Made by a program: the position numbers and the translations under genes. This document shows, piece by piece, positions 26,368 to 35,202 of a DNA stretch of 64,000 nucleotides. Each line of letters opens with the position of its first letter. Position 1 is the stretch's first letter. Below the pieces are notes generated by a model. That model ran no database searches. It had not been told where the DNA came from and worked only from the letters and a program-made list of their open reading frames with translations. Source of the DNA: Nocardia acididurans (GTDB lineage: Bacteria; Actinomycetota; Actinomycetes; Mycobacteriales; Mycobacteriaceae). The DNA is taken from NCBI RefSeq assembly GCF_016741815.1, contig NZ_JAERRJ010000005.1:372001-436000 (forward strand), given 5' to 3'.

Positions 26368-26613
26368 CTACCCCGCGTCGAAGTAGGACGTCTCCAGGTA
26401 GTCGTGCACCGCCTTGGCGTGCACCCGGAAGGATCTGCCTACCCGCACCGCGGGCAGCTCTCCCGAATGCACCAGCCGGTACACCGTCATTTTGGATACC
26501 CGCATCAGATTCGCCACTTCGGCGACGGTGAGGAACTGAGTTCCGCCGCCTATGACGTTCCCTGCGTTGATTGGGCTGTTTCCGGACCTCGCTTGACTGT
26601 TTCCAGACATCAT
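26368..26613 (-). CDS. Excisionase-family (MerR-like) HTH DNA-binding protein
   Basis: 81 residues from the ATG at 26613, with GGAGG 11 nt upstream; a longer form from 26685 is possible. The C-terminal 55 residues form a compact winged HTH of the excisionase/MerR type: [20 protein letters not shown], then [20 protein letters not shown]. The N-terminus is Asn/Gly/Ser-rich. No phage genes are nearby, and the protein is a conserved core gene (Rv0500A position), so it is a chromosomal regulator rather than a mobile-element excisionase. Confidence 0.87.
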
Positions 26614-26780
26614 CGCGTCACTGACCTCCGGCACGTCCGCGCCGCCGGCTTCCCCACCGGCGGAACAGACACGCACGTGCTCCATGCAGCTTATCGTGAC
26701 CAGTGGGATTGCTGCGACGGGTGTGAGAAATCAGCCTTTGCTGTGGCGAGTCGGCCCCCCGCAGCAAACCAGCTACTCCC

Positions 26781-26914
26781 CCGCCTCTCCGCGACTCTTG
26801 CGCACGGCTGAGTGCCGCAAACCGCCTCGTACGCGTGGCGCCGGTTGGGTGCCGAACCGATTTTGGTCGTCCCCGGCGAGTTACCCGGCCCGCACGAAAT
26901 CAGTTGTCACCTGA
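26781..26914 (+). repeat. Dispersed ~130-bp repeat, copy 1 (downstream of proC)
   Basis: Shares blocks CCGCCTCTCCGCG, GCACGGCTGAGTGCCGCAAA, ACGCGTGGCG, GAGTTACCCGG and CACGAAATCAGTTGTCACCT, in the same order, with the copy at 51846-51980. It ends about 10 bp from the proC stop and is inverted relative to copy 2 at the other end of proC. Confidence 0.8.
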
Positions 26915-26922
26915 TAAAGACG

Positions 26923-27744
26923 TTAGTCGGCCAGCGCGCCCTGTTCGGCGGAACGGCGTTTTGCCGCATTCAGCGCCTCGTGGAAGGCCGAACGCACCGC
27001 GCCGCGCTCGAGTTCACGCAACGCCGCGGCAGTCGTTCCCGCAGGCGAGGTGACGGCCGCACGCAACTCCACCGCAGACTGGCCGGACTCCTCGAGCAGG
27101 GCGGCCGAACCGAGCATGGTCTGCACGACGAGCTGGGTGGCCACATCGCGGGTCAGACCCAGGCCGACGGAGGCGTCGATCATCGCCTCGACGACGAGGA
27201 AGAAGTACGCCGGGCCGGAACCCGATACCGCGGTCACCGCGTCCATCTGCGACTCGGAGACGGTGACGACCTTGCCGACCGACTCCAGTACCTCGGTCAC
27301 CAGGGCCAGCTGCTCCTTGCGGGCGTAGCGGCCGGGCGCGATGGCGCTCATGCCCTGGCCCACCAGCATCGGCGTGTTCGGCATGACCCGCACCACCGGG
27401 AAGCCCGCAGGCAGCTTGTTCTCGAAACGCGAGGTGGGCACGCCCGCGGCCAGCGACACCAGCACGGCCTCGCGCTCGCCGTTGGAGAGCTCTACCTTCG
27501 CCAGATCGGTCAGCACCGGGTCCACGTCGTTCGGCTTCACCGCGACCACGATGAGATCGGCACCGGTGGCCGCGTCGGCCACCTCGCCGGTAACTCGAAT
27601 GCCGAACCGCTGCGCCAGCAACTCACCGCGCGCCGCGACCGGCTCCACAACCACCAGATCTTTGACGGCACGCCCGGATTCGAGCAGCCCGGCGATCAAC
27701 GCCTCCCCGATCCGGCCTCCGCCGATCACCGCAATCCTCGTCAT
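26923..27744 (-). CDS. proC: Pyrroline-5-carboxylate reductase
   Basis: Last step of proline synthesis, NAD(P)H reduction of pyrroline-5-carboxylate. 273 residues from the ATG at 27744. The N-terminal nucleotide motif is RIAVIGGGRIGEALIAGLL, NADP loop context VVVEPVAARGELL, and the C-terminal P5CR signature region is VTSPAGTTAAALRELERG. The segment VRVMPNTPMLVGQG is typical of ProC. The gene is flanked by two inverted copies of a dispersed repeat, otherwise in its usual core position. Confidence 0.96.
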   Translation of the reverse strand: MTRIAVIGGGRIGEALIAGLLESGRAVKDLVVVEPVAARGELLAQRFGIRVTGEVADAATGADLIVVAVKPNDVDPVLTDLAKVELSNGEREAVLVSLAAGVPTSRFENKLPAGFPVVRVMPNTPMLVGQGMSAIAPGRYARKEQLALVTEVLESVGKVVTVSESQMDAVTAVSGSGPAYFFLVVEAMIDASVGLGLTRDVATQLVVQTMLGSAALLEESGQSAVELRAAVTSPAGTTAAALRELERGAVRSAFHEALNAAKRRSAEQGALAD

Positions 27745-27791
27745 AGGACTCAAGGCTAGCGGTGTACCCACGGTGCGCGTTAAGCCCGTAT

Positions 27792-27898
27792 CCCAAGGCG
27801 ACAACTGATTTCGTGAGATCCGGGTAACTCACCGGGTACGGCCGGAATCGGATCGGCTCAGACCGCAGGCACGCGTTGTCAACAGGCGACGGCTCTCA
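27792..27898 (-). repeat. Dispersed repeat, copy 2 (upstream of proC, inverted)
   Basis: Reading the minus strand, it contains GAGAGCCG, ACGCGTGCC, GAGCCGATCCGATTCCGGCC and GTGAGTTACCCGGATCTCAC, then GAAATCAGTTGTCGCCTTGG. The last 68 bases match the copy at 51.9 kb with about ten differences. It fills the gap between proC and the thioesterase-family gene and touches the latter's stop. Confidence 0.8.
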
Positions 27899-28819
27899 CT
27901 GGTGCGCTGAGGGCTCGGAGAGGCGGGAAGGTATGAGGGCGAGCTGACGACTCTGGGCGACGACGGCTCCGGTGGAGTCGACGACGATCTGGTCCTCGTC
28001 GAACATGCGGCCGCCGACTTCGCGGCTGGTGGCGATGACGCGCAGCCAGCCGGGGGCCGGGCGGCGGCGCAGGTAGGTGGTGAGCTGCACCGTTGGGGAC
28101 CAACCGAATCGGCCGAGGTTGAAGGGGACGGGCGGGCTCATGTCGGCGGCCATCATGGCGAAATAGGCTGCTACGTCAGGGTTTTGCTCATCGCCCGCGC
28201 GGGGGCGGATCCACAGCCGCAGGGCCGGGTCGCCCTGTTTGCCGCAGATGAAGCGGGCCCATTTGCCGTCGAGTGCGACCGAGGAGCCCTGGGCCACATG
28301 GACCATCTCGCCCATGGGGTTGGAGTCGTCGTAGTGCAGCGCCAGCGGGCCCGGTTCGGCGGTCATGTCGTCGGCGTGATCGGCCGTCCACGCGGGCTCC
28401 GAGTCGTCCAGGTGGCTGAACGTGAAGGCGGTGTGGACGAGGGTGCGGCCGTTCTGGATCAGGGTCGAATCCACCAGGCAGATCTGGCGACCGATCTTGC
28501 GGATGCGGACCTCGTACTCGACCTCGCCCGGATCGGGTGCGCCGAGGAAGTCGGTGCTGGCCGCGATGGGGAACATGGCGGAGTGATCGGGGGCGGTGCG
28601 GCGCAGCCAGGTGGTGGCGGCCGCGGCGCTGCCGGCGACCATGGTGCCGCCGTGCACCTTGGGGCCGATGGTCCAGATCGGGTCGATGACGCCCTGGAAG
28701 CGGCCGACGGCCGGGTCGTCGGAGGGCAGGTCGGTCAGGGTGCAGACGCGGGTGAAGGGCGCGTCGTCCGCGAGGTTCGCGGCGCTCGCGTCGAGATCAT
28801 CGGTCAACTCCACTGTCAT
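27896..28819 (-). CDS. Thioesterase-family protein (double hot-dog)
   Basis: 307 residues from the ATG at 28819 with GGAGAGG about 8 nt upstream. The layout is two hot-dog halves: the first contains GPKVHGGTMVAGSAAAATTW and PIAASTDFLGAPDPGEVEYE, the second GRFGWSPTVQLTTYLRRRPA and GGRMFDEDQIVVDSTGAVVA. This fits the acyl-CoA thioesterase-like (4HBT_3) superfamily and the position of Rv0499. The substrate is not deducible. Two TTGTAC-type palindromes lie in its promoter, implying dedicated regulation. Confidence 0.85.
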   Translation of the reverse strand: MTVELTDDLDASAANLADDAPFTRVCTLTDLPSDDPAVGRFQGVIDPIWTIGPKVHGGTMVAGSAAAATTWLRRTAPDHSAMFPIAASTDFLGAPDPGEVEYEVRIRKIGRQICLVDSTLIQNGRTLVHTAFTFSHLDDSEPAWTADHADDMTAEPGPLALHYDDSNPMGEMVHVAQGSSVALDGKWARFICGKQGDPALRLWIRPRAGDEQNPDVAAYFAMMAADMSPPVPFNLGRFGWSPTVQLTTYLRRRPAPGWLRVIATSREVGGRMFDEDQIVVDSTGAVVAQSRQLALIPSRLSEPSAHQ

Positions 28820-28845
28820 CCGCTGGTCCTCTCCGATCGGTCGGT

Positions 28846-28879
28846 TTGTACAGCGTACAAGCGTGGTACGCGCGTACAA
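28846..28879 (-). promoter_or_regulatory. Paired palindromic operator upstream of the thioesterase gene
   Basis: Site 1 is a perfect palindrome TTGTAC-AGC-GTACAA (28846-28860). Site 2 is TGGTAC-GCGC-GTACAA (28864-28879), one mismatch. Centres are about 18.5 bp apart, close to two helical turns, and the pair starts 26 bp upstream of the ATG. This is typical of a TetR-like operator; the regulator is not identifiable here. Confidence 0.65.
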
Positions 28880-28962
28880 GCCGGTCGTGGGATCAATCAC
28901 AGGGCAAACGCCGGACGGATGACACGCGAGGCCGGCACGCGCCGGGCAACCCCGGCGGGCGA

Positions 28963-29886
28963 TCAGCCGCGACGAGCGCCGGTCGGCTCCGGCTCGGGCA
29001 TCGGCGTCACCCCGTTGAGGTGCTTGCGGGCGAAGGTCAGCGCACGGTGCAGCATGGCCGCGCGGGCCATGGTGGTGCGCGCCATCTGGGTGTTCACCTC
29101 GATCACGGCCTGACCGTCGAACCCGTTGTGCACCAGCACTTCACAGAGTTCGGCGACAGGCTGGGTGCCCTCGCCGGGGATGAGGTGCTCGTCGGTGGCC
29201 GCGCCGCGACCGTCCGCCAGATGCAGGTGGGTGAGCCCGGATCCCATGCGGGAGGCCAACTCCAGCGGATCCATGCCCGCCGTCGCGGTGTGCGAGGTGT
29301 CCAGGGTGTAGTGCCGGAACCCCGTATCGGTCGGATCGTAGGACGGGCTGAAAGTGGTCAGGGACGGCCCCGGCCCGCCCCGCCGCTCCAGCCGCTTGAT
29401 CGACCCCTCACCGCGGAAGAACGAGTCCGCGCGCATCGGGAACATGTTCTCCACGGCGACCGAAACCGGGCTGGTGTCTTCGAGTTCCGCGACCAGCCGC
29501 ACGAAATTGTCGGCGTAGCGGCGCTGCCAGCGGAACGGCGGATGCACCACCACGGTGGCCGCGCCCAGCGCCTCGGCGGTGTGCACGCTGCGGGTGAGCT
29601 TGGCGCTCGGGTCCGACCCCCAGACCCGTTGCGAGATCAGCAGACACGGCGCGTGCACCGCCAGCACCGGCACCCCGTACTTGCGGCTGAAGGACTGCAC
29701 GGTGGAGATCGACTGGCTGGCCGGTTCGGCCCACACCATCAACTCGACTCCGTCGTAACCCAATTCGGCCGCGTACCGGAACGCGGCCTCGGTGTTCTCC
29801 GGATATACCGATGCCGTCGACAGCCCGACGCGGACTTCCCTTCGCCCCGCCCCGTTCTCGATGCCCCCGTGCACGCTGTTCCCCAC
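28963..29886 (-). CDS. Sugar phosphate isomerase/epimerase-family TIM barrel protein
   Basis: 307 residues, AP-endonuclease-2/xylose-isomerase-like TIM barrel matching Rv0498 in size and place. Metal-site-type residues lie in the strand ends: ELGYDGVELMVW, VLAVHAPCLL, VVVHPPFRW, SVAVENMFP, YTLDTSHTATAGMD, LTHLHLADG and QAVIEVNTQ. The start is a GTG at 29886 with GGGAGC upstream; a GTG at VRVGLSTASVYP is an alternative. The substrate is unknown. Confidence 0.87.
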   Translation of the reverse strand: MGNSVHGGIENGAGRREVRVGLSTASVYPENTEAAFRYAAELGYDGVELMVWAEPASQSISTVQSFSRKYGVPVLAVHAPCLLISQRVWGSDPSAKLTRSVHTAEALGAATVVVHPPFRWQRRYADNFVRLVAELEDTSPVSVAVENMFPMRADSFFRGEGSIKRLERRGGPGPSLTTFSPSYDPTDTGFRHYTLDTSHTATAGMDPLELASRMGSGLTHLHLADGRGAATDEHLIPGEGTQPVAELCEVLVHNGFDGQAVIEVNTQMARTTMARAAMLHRALTFARKHLNGVTPMPEPEPTGARRG

Positions 29887-29900
29887 TGCCCGCTCCCTGC

Positions 29901-31937
29901 TCAGTTCGTACTGAGTAGAAAGGCTAGCGGTCCGAGCGTCACAAAGACGCCCACGACGACGGCAATCACAGTGCTGAAAATGTCATCGGTGCGACGCAAT
30001 ACGCGAACGAGTGCGACCAGTCCGAGAATCACGATCATCGCCAATGCCAGGGCAACCCACGGGAGCAATTCCCACATGCGTTCAAATCCCTTGAACAGCA
30101 ACATTCCCGCGATCGCCGCACCCGCGCTCTGGCCGCCCAGAATCATCCATTGACGGCGATTCTCCTCGTCGTCGGACAGGCGGGCGCGACCCGGCTTCGC
30201 GGCGCCCGCACGCGCGGACGCGGCGCCGGAGCGGGAAGCCGCCGAGCCGAGGTCGGCGCGCGCGGCGCGGGTGCGCTTCGCGGCGCGGGTGGCCACCGCG
30301 GAGAGTCGTCCGACCATCGAGCCACCGCGGTCGTCCGGATGGTCCTCGTGGTCGTCGAAGTCGTCGTGCTCGTCCCGGTCGTCGAGTTCGTCGACCGGTT
30401 CGTAGACGTCGGTCAGATGCTCGTCCGGATCCGGCTGTGCCCGATCCGCCCCGCGTCGCCGCGAGCCACCGGCCCGGCGTTTGCCACCCCGTCGCGAATT
30501 CTGTTCGGCGCGTTCCTCTTCGCGATCGCGCGCATCGCGTAGCAGATCTCCGGCAACCGTCTCGCCGGACAGCAGCTGCTGATCCTGTTCGGCCAGCGAC
30601 CACGCGGCGGTCGGCACCGCCGCCTGCTCCGCGCGTTCGGGTGCCGCGTCCGCTGTGGGCGCTTGGCGTCTTCGCGCGGACCACGCGGGCAGGCCGCCGC
30701 CGTTGCGGGCGTCCTCACGTTCGTCGCGGCGGGCCGGGGCCGCGCCGTTCTGGGCGGGCTGCTCGCCACGCCAGCCGCGCGTCTCACCGTGCTGCGGCTG
30801 ATCCTCGGGGTGCCGGTCGCGCCGGGACTGATTGCCCGAGCGCCAGCCCGGGATCTCCCGCGAGGACGGCTTCTCGCGCACCGGCTCCGCGCCCTGCCAG
30901 CCCTGTGCCTCCGCGCGCTGGTCGCCGTTCCAGGACGGCGCGTCCGGGCGCTGGTCGCCGCTCCAGGACGGCGCGTCACCACGCTGGTCGCCGTTCCAGG
31001 CTTGGGGCGCACCGCGATTGGCCTCGCGGCGCAGTTCCTCGTGCAGGCGGGCCTGCTGTTCGTCCTCGTCGCGGGCCTCGGCCTGCCTGCGCGCCGACCG
31101 GGACAGGGGCGCGGCCTGGGTGGGCGCGGGGTCGGGGGTGGTCGGCCAGGCGGGGCCGTCGAGGGGGGCGCGGGTGGCGTCACCGCGGAAGGGGCGGACC
31201 TCGGTGGTCTCGTCGTCCGGGTCGAAGCGGCGGCGCCGGCCGCCCTCGCTGGGCGCGCTGGGTGCGGCGGTGCCGTCGATTTCGTCGAGGGAGACGTCGG
31301 CGTCGAGCGGATCGGGTTTGCGGCGGCGGCCGCCGCGGGAGGGGGCCGCCGGGGCGGCGTAGCCGTTGAGCGGGTTCGAGCCGTTGAGCGGGTCGACGCG
31401 GCCGTTCAGGGGGTCGGCGTAGGCGTCGAGCGGGTCGGCGTGGCCGTTGCGGGCGCGGCGTCCGCCGGTGGGCGGTGTTTCGGTGGGCGGCCACTCGATT
31501 CCGGTGGAACCGTAGCCGCCCTGCTGTAGTGACTGATCGGCGCGCTCGGGGTCGTAGTACGAGATCGGTCCGGAGAGCGGTGAATACGAGGGCTCCGGAT
31601 CAGGTACCGAGTAGGCGGAGTAGTCCGGCTGGGGCTCGGCGGAAGGAGCGGAATAGTCCGAAAAGTTCGAATAATCAGAATAATTCGAGAAGTTCGAAAA
31701 GTTTGAAAAGTCCGATTCACCGGAAGCTGGTTCGGGTACCGACTCGACCGGATCGTCCTCCGGGGCCGCGTGGGACCTGCCGCCCGCACGCACCGCCGGA
31801 ATCTCCCCGGAGAGTTCCGCGACGGAAATGCCGCGGCCACTTCGTCGTCTGCGCCCTCCGCCTGCGGACGGCGCGCCCTGTTGCCCATTCCGCGCCAGTA
31901 GTTCGGCGACGGAAAGCTGATTCGCATCCTCGGTCAT
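29901..31937 (-). CDS. Rv0497-like membrane protein with long low-complexity N-terminus
   Basis: 678 residues. The conserved part is the C-terminal 85 residues with three helices ([60 protein letters not shown]). The N-terminus carries two SVAEL-type motifs ([22 protein letters not shown]). Between them and the membrane lies about 550 residues of disordered sequence: a Phe/Tyr-Ser-Asn/Asp segment (77-128), a DPLNG repeat region, a WNGDQR-type repeat (about 310-345) and charged tracts rich in Arg and Glu. The mycobacterial homologue is much shorter from memory. It is probably an envelope or divisome scaffold; that is inference. Confidence 0.8.
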   Translation of the reverse strand: MTEDANQLSVAELLARNGQQGAPSAGGGRRRRSGRGISVAELSGEIPAVRAGGRSHAAPEDDPVESVPEPASGESDFSNFSNFSNYSDYSNFSDYSAPSAEPQPDYSAYSVPDPEPSYSPLSGPISYYDPERADQSLQQGGYGSTGIEWPPTETPPTGGRRARNGHADPLDAYADPLNGRVDPLNGSNPLNGYAAPAAPSRGGRRRKPDPLDADVSLDEIDGTAAPSAPSEGGRRRRFDPDDETTEVRPFRGDATRAPLDGPAWPTTPDPAPTQAAPLSRSARRQAEARDEDEQQARLHEELRREANRGAPQAWNGDQRGDAPSWSGDQRPDAPSWNGDQRAEAQGWQGAEPVREKPSSREIPGWRSGNQSRRDRHPEDQPQHGETRGWRGEQPAQNGAAPARRDEREDARNGGGLPAWSARRRQAPTADAAPERAEQAAVPTAAWSLAEQDQQLLSGETVAGDLLRDARDREEERAEQNSRRGGKRRAGGSRRRGADRAQPDPDEHLTDVYEPVDELDDRDEHDDFDDHEDHPDDRGGSMVGRLSAVATRAAKRTRAARADLGSAASRSGAASARAGAAKPGRARLSDDEENRRQWMILGGQSAGAAIAGMLLFKGFERMWELLPWVALALAMIVILGLVALVRVLRRTDDIFSTVIAVVVGVFVTLGPLAFLLSTN

Positions 31938-32929
31938 CGAGACACCGTTTCGATCGGTCCCGGCAGGCCGTCCGCATCGGGACGTCCGGCCAACGGTTCG
32001 CTGTCCAGGTCGGTATCAAGTTTTCGCAGGATCAATCCCTCCCGCAGTGCCCACGGGCAGATTTCGAGCGTATCCAGAGACAATGCCCGCATACTCGCCT
32101 CCGCGACCAGCGCGCCGGCCACCAGCTGCTGCGACCGATCAGAACTCACGCCCTCCAATTCTGCCCGGTCCGCGGCTGTCATTCTCGAAATAAACGCGAT
32201 CAGCTGCCGCAGGCCGGAACTGGTGAGAGTACGCCGAACTCGCGGACCCGCAACCGAGGGGGCGGCGCCGGTGAGACGGGCCAGGGATCGGAAGGTCTTG
32301 GAGGTGCCCACCGCCAGGTCCGGGCGACCCACCTCGAGCAGCTGTTTCGACGGCAGCACGAGCTCGGCGTCGAGCCAGTCGCGCAGCACCGCCACGCGCC
32401 GTTTGCCCGGCGGGTCGTGCTTGAGCCAGTCGCGTGTCAGGCGTCCCGCGCCCAGTTGCAGCGACAGCGCCACATCCGGCACCTCGTCGGCGCCGTTGCT
32501 CATCTCGAGCGATCCGCCGCCGATATCCAGATTGAGGATTCGCGCGGCGCTCCAGCCGTACCAGCGGCGCACCGCGAGGAAGGTGCTGCGGGCCTCGTCG
32601 GAGCCGGAGAGCACCCGCAGGTTCACCCCCGTTTCCGCGCGCACCCGGGCCAGCACCTGCTCGGAGTTGGTGGCCTCGCGGACCGCGGACGTGGCGAAGG
32701 CCATCAATTCCACGCATCCGGAAGTCTTTGCGATACTTGCGAATTCGGCCACAGTCGCGATCAGTCTGGTCGCGCCCGCATGGGTGATGCGGCCGTGGTC
32801 GTCCATGTTCTCCGACAGCCGCAGGGCGGCCTTCGTCGAGCTCATGGGCATCGGGTGGCCACCACGATGCGCGTCCACCACGAGCAGGTGGACGGTATTG
32901 CTTCCCACATCGAGTACACCGAGCCGCAC
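31934..32929 (-). CDS. ppx1: Ppx/GppA-family exopolyphosphatase
   Basis: Sugar-kinase/Hsp70-fold phosphatase releasing phosphate from short polyphosphate (Rv0496/Ppx1 group, about 330 residues as here, lacking the C-terminal HD domains of E. coli Ppx). The N-terminal phosphate loop [20 protein letters not shown], the SAVREA segment and the second loop [12 protein letters not shown] are present. The start is the GTG at 32929, giving [13 protein letters not shown]; it has no Shine-Dalgarno but TACCTT 7 nt upstream, so it is probably leaderless. Located in the SenX3-RegX3 phosphate-response neighbourhood; overlaps the next gene by 4 bases. Confidence 0.92.
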   Translation of the reverse strand: MRLGVLDVGSNTVHLLVVDAHRGGHPMPMSSTKAALRLSENMDDHGRITHAGATRLIATVAEFASIAKTSGCVELMAFATSAVREATNSEQVLARVRAETGVNLRVLSGSDEARSTFLAVRRWYGWSAARILNLDIGGGSLEMSNGADEVPDVALSLQLGAGRLTRDWLKHDPPGKRRVAVLRDWLDAELVLPSKQLLEVGRPDLAVGTSKTFRSLARLTGAAPSVAGPRVRRTLTSSGLRQLIAFISRMTAADRAELEGVSSDRSQQLVAGALVAEASMRALSLDTLEICPWALREGLILRKLDTDLDSEPLAGRPDADGLPGPIETVSR

Positions 32930-32936
32930 ATAGAAC

Positions 32937-32942
32937 AAGGTA
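32937..32942 (-). promoter_or_regulatory. -10 element for leaderless ppx1
   Basis: TACCTT on the minus strand, 7 nt before the GTG, which would place the transcription start at the start codon. The absence of any Shine-Dalgarno supports this. Confidence 0.5.
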
Positions 32943-32995
32943 CTGGGTGCGTCGCCACTTCAGGCCAGGCGACTGAGCTGTTAGCGTTCCGCGTT

Positions 32996-33856
32996 GTGAC
33001 GGCAGGTGCATCGGCGAGTGGTCCGACCGGGCTTCGACCAGCGACGAAGATCGACCCCGCGCCCGAAGTAGAGCTCGACTTCCCCCGCGAATGGCTCGAG
33101 TTCGTGGATCCAGCAAATGACGAGCACCTGATCGCGGCCGACCTGACCTGGTTGCTGTCGCGCTGGACCTGCGTCTTCGGCACCCCCGCGTGCCAGGGCA
33201 TCATCGACGGACGCGAGAACGACGGGTGCTGTTCACACGGGGCATTCCTCTCCGACGCCGAGGATGGCAAGAAGCTGCACAAGGCTGTGAAAATGCTCAC
33301 AGCGCAGGATTGGCACCTCATGGCGCACGCCCAGGACGACCAGGGCCGGGTGCGCAAGAAGCTGTATCTGGAAGAGGACGACCTCGACGACGAGCCCGCG
33401 CTGCGCACCCGTCGTTTCGACGGCGCGTGCATCTTCCTGAACCGGCCCGGGTTCGAGGGCGGCATCGGCTGCGCGCTGCACACCATGGCCCTGCGCAAGG
33501 GTTTGGAGCCGCTCACGGTGAAGCCGGAAGTGTGCTGGCAGCTGCCGATCCGCCGCACCCAGGAGTGGGTGGACCGGCCGGACGGGGTGGAGATCCTGCG
33601 CACGGCCATCGGCGAATACGACCGGCGCGGCTGGGGGCCCGGCGGTCTGGACCTGAACTGGTACTGCACCGGATCGCCGGACGCGCATGTGGGAACACGC
33701 CCGGTGTGGCAGGCGTACGCACCGGAATTGATCGAGCTGATCGGGCAGCCCGCCTACGACGAACTGGCCCGGCACTGCAAGCGCCGCGAGGGCCTCGGCA
33801 TCATCGCGGTGCATCCGGCGACGGTGATCGCCGAGCGGAAGGCTGCCGAGGCGTAG
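32996..33856 (+). CDS. Conserved cysteine-rich protein (Rv0495c-like)
   Basis: 286 residues from a GTG at 32996, with TAGCGT (32982-32987) 8 nt upstream and no Shine-Dalgarno, hence likely leaderless. Seven cysteines lie in conserved-looking places: [53 protein letters not shown], and two near the C-terminus. The CC-SHGA segment and early spacing resemble metal-chelating Cys clusters. Position and divergence from ppx1 match Rv0495c. Function unconfirmed; a redox or metal-binding role is inference. Confidence 0.85.
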   Translation: MTAGASASGPTGLRPATKIDPAPEVELDFPREWLEFVDPANDEHLIAADLTWLLSRWTCVFGTPACQGIIDGRENDGCCSHGAFLSDAEDGKKLHKAVKMLTAQDWHLMAHAQDDQGRVRKKLYLEEDDLDDEPALRTRRFDGACIFLNRPGFEGGIGCALHTMALRKGLEPLTVKPEVCWQLPIRRTQEWVDRPDGVEILRTAIGEYDRRGWGPGGLDLNWYCTGSPDAHVGTRPVWQAYAPELIELIGQPAYDELARHCKRREGLGIIAVHPATVIAERKAAEA

Positions 33857-33957
33857 CCGACCCGCCGGTAACTTTCTGAAAACTAGGAATTTCAGAACAC
33901 GTTTCACTTACTGTGCGCTTGACCGACACCGAGTTGGTCAAGCGCACAGGAGAGCAC

Positions 33958-34611
33958 ATGAGCAACACCCCCGGCCGCCGCCACCTCGGCATCGGTCTCG
34001 CCGGACTCGCCGTCGCGTCCGGAATCGCGGTGGTCCTCGCCGCACCCGAACCGGCCACCGCCAACGCCGCCGTCGACGGCATCCGCATCGCCGGATCGGA
34101 CTTCAAGGTCGGCCAGACCTACACCCTCACCGCCGATCTCAGCGGCGCGTCCTTCGGCCTGCTCATCTACTGGAGCGACAACGGCGTGGCCATGACCAGC
34201 CCGGCCGGCACCGTCCCGTGGCCCGCCTACCACGACGAAGAGGCGTGGACGCCGAAAACCCCCGGGCAGCACACGATTACGGCCAAGCAGGGCAGCAGCA
34301 CCAAATCCATCGTCGTGACCGTGAGCGACGGGTCGACCACGACCGCGCCGCCGACCACCACGAATCCCCCTGTCACCACGACGAATCCGCCCACCACGAC
34401 CGAGCCCCCGGTCACCACCACGCCGCCGGTGACCACGACGGAACCGCCCGTGACGACCACGAATCCGCCGACCACCACGGAACCTCCCGTCACCACGACG
34501 GAACCGCCTGTCACCACGACGAATCCGCCCACCACGACGGAACCGCCGACGACCACCACCAAGCCCAACACCGGCGGTGGCGGCAGCGTCGACCAGCTGT
34601 TCCCCTTCTGA
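33958..34611 (+). CDS. Secreted Ig-like protein with Thr/Pro-rich stalk (tandem family member 1)
   Basis: 217 residues from the ATG at 33958, AGGAGA upstream. A signal peptide (HLGIGLAGLAVASGIAVVLA) is followed by an Ig-like beta-sandwich of about 85 residues (YTLTADLSGASFGLLIYWSD, GQHTITAKQG, KSIVVTVSDG). A mucin-like Thr/Pro stalk of about 80 residues with TTTNPP and TTTEPP units follows, then GGGGSVDQLFPF. The stalk is a likely target for actinobacterial protein O-mannosylation. Paralogues follow directly. It has no sortase or lipid anchor. Confidence 0.8.
   Translation: MSNTPGRRHLGIGLAGLAVASGIAVVLAAPEPATANAAVDGIRIAGSDFKVGQTYTLTADLSGASFGLLIYWSDNGVAMTSPAGTVPWPAYHDEEAWTPKTPGQHTITAKQGSSTKSIVVTVSDGSTTTAPPTTTNPPVTTTNPPTTTEPPVTTTPPVTTTEPPVTTTNPPTTTEPPVTTTEPPVTTTNPPTTTEPPTTTTKPNTGGGGSVDQLFPF
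34366..34560 (+). repeat. Thr/Pro codon repeat tract
   Basis: Imperfect tandem repetition of ACCACGACGGAACCGCC-like units encoding TTTEPPV and TTTNPPT blocks. The lengths are multiples of three and the frame is open throughout, so it is a coding repeat. Confidence 0.85.
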
Positions 34612-34651
34612 CCTTTCTCGAATCCCCTTGGGGCACACCGCAGGAGCACCC

Positions 34652-35194
34652 ATGCGCAACACCATGACCGGGCGCCGGATCGGGGCCGGCATCGCCGGTC
34701 TCGCCGTCGCCGCCGCGACCGCCGCCGTCGTCGCCACCTCGCCCACCGCGGGCGCGGAGGTGGACGCCATCACCATCACCGGTGCGACCGAATACAAGGT
34801 CGGCAGCAGCTACACCCTCAGCGCCAGTCTGAGCGGGGCCTCCATCGGCCTGCTCGTCTACTGGTCCGACAACGGCGAGAGCCTCACCCCGGCGGGCAAG
34901 GTGCCGATGCCGGTCGGGCAGGCCAGCCTGGCCTGGATCCCGCGCAGCGCCGGGCAGCACATTCTCACCGTGGCACAGGGCGGCAGCACCAAGTCGATCG
35001 TCGTGACGGTCACCGACGACGCGAACCCGCCGACCACCGCGCCGACGACCCCGCCCGCGACGACCGCGCCGCCCGTCACCACCGAACCGACGACACCGCC
35101 GACGACCACCAAGCCGGGCAGTGGCAGCGGATCGGGCAGCAGCAGCGGCAGCGGCCTGCTGAACGGGCTGCTCGGCGGCAGCAGCAGGAAGTAG
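34652..35194 (+). CDS. Secreted Ig-like protein, tandem family member 2
   Basis: 180 residues with AGGAG 6 nt before the ATG. Signal peptide (RIGAGIAGLAVAAATAAVVA), the same Ig-like domain as its neighbour (YTLSASLSGASIGLLVYWSD, GQHILTVAQGG, KSIVVTVTDD), then a shorter Thr/Pro tract (TTPPATTAPPVTTEP) and a Gly/Ser-rich tail ending GGSSRK. 41 bp downstream of member 1 and 8 bp upstream of member 3, so one transcript is likely. Confidence 0.8.
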   Translation: MRNTMTGRRIGAGIAGLAVAAATAAVVATSPTAGAEVDAITITGATEYKVGSSYTLSASLSGASIGLLVYWSDNGESLTPAGKVPMPVGQASLAWIPRSAGQHILTVAQGGSTKSIVVTVTDDANPPTTAPTTPPATTAPPVTTEPTTPPTTTKPGSGSGSGSSSGSGLLNGLLGGSSRK

Positions 35195-35202
35195 GGGCGA
35201 GG

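Noticed and set aside
26368..26613. Prophage excisionase marking an integrated element
   Set aside because: The HTH protein is in a conserved core position beside bS22 and proC, with no integrase, att-like repeats or phage genes nearby.
27623..27832. Short frame starting MSYPDLTKSVVALGYGL as a conserved peptide gene
   Set aside because: A similar start (MSYPDLAKSAVAL) occurs in the repeat at 51.9 kb, but the frames diverge after about 14 residues and the third copy has a stop, so the similarity is due to the DNA repeat.
34366..34560. CRISPR-like or microsatellite array
   Set aside because: The repeats encode an in-frame Thr/Pro stalk in a secreted protein and have no unique spacers.
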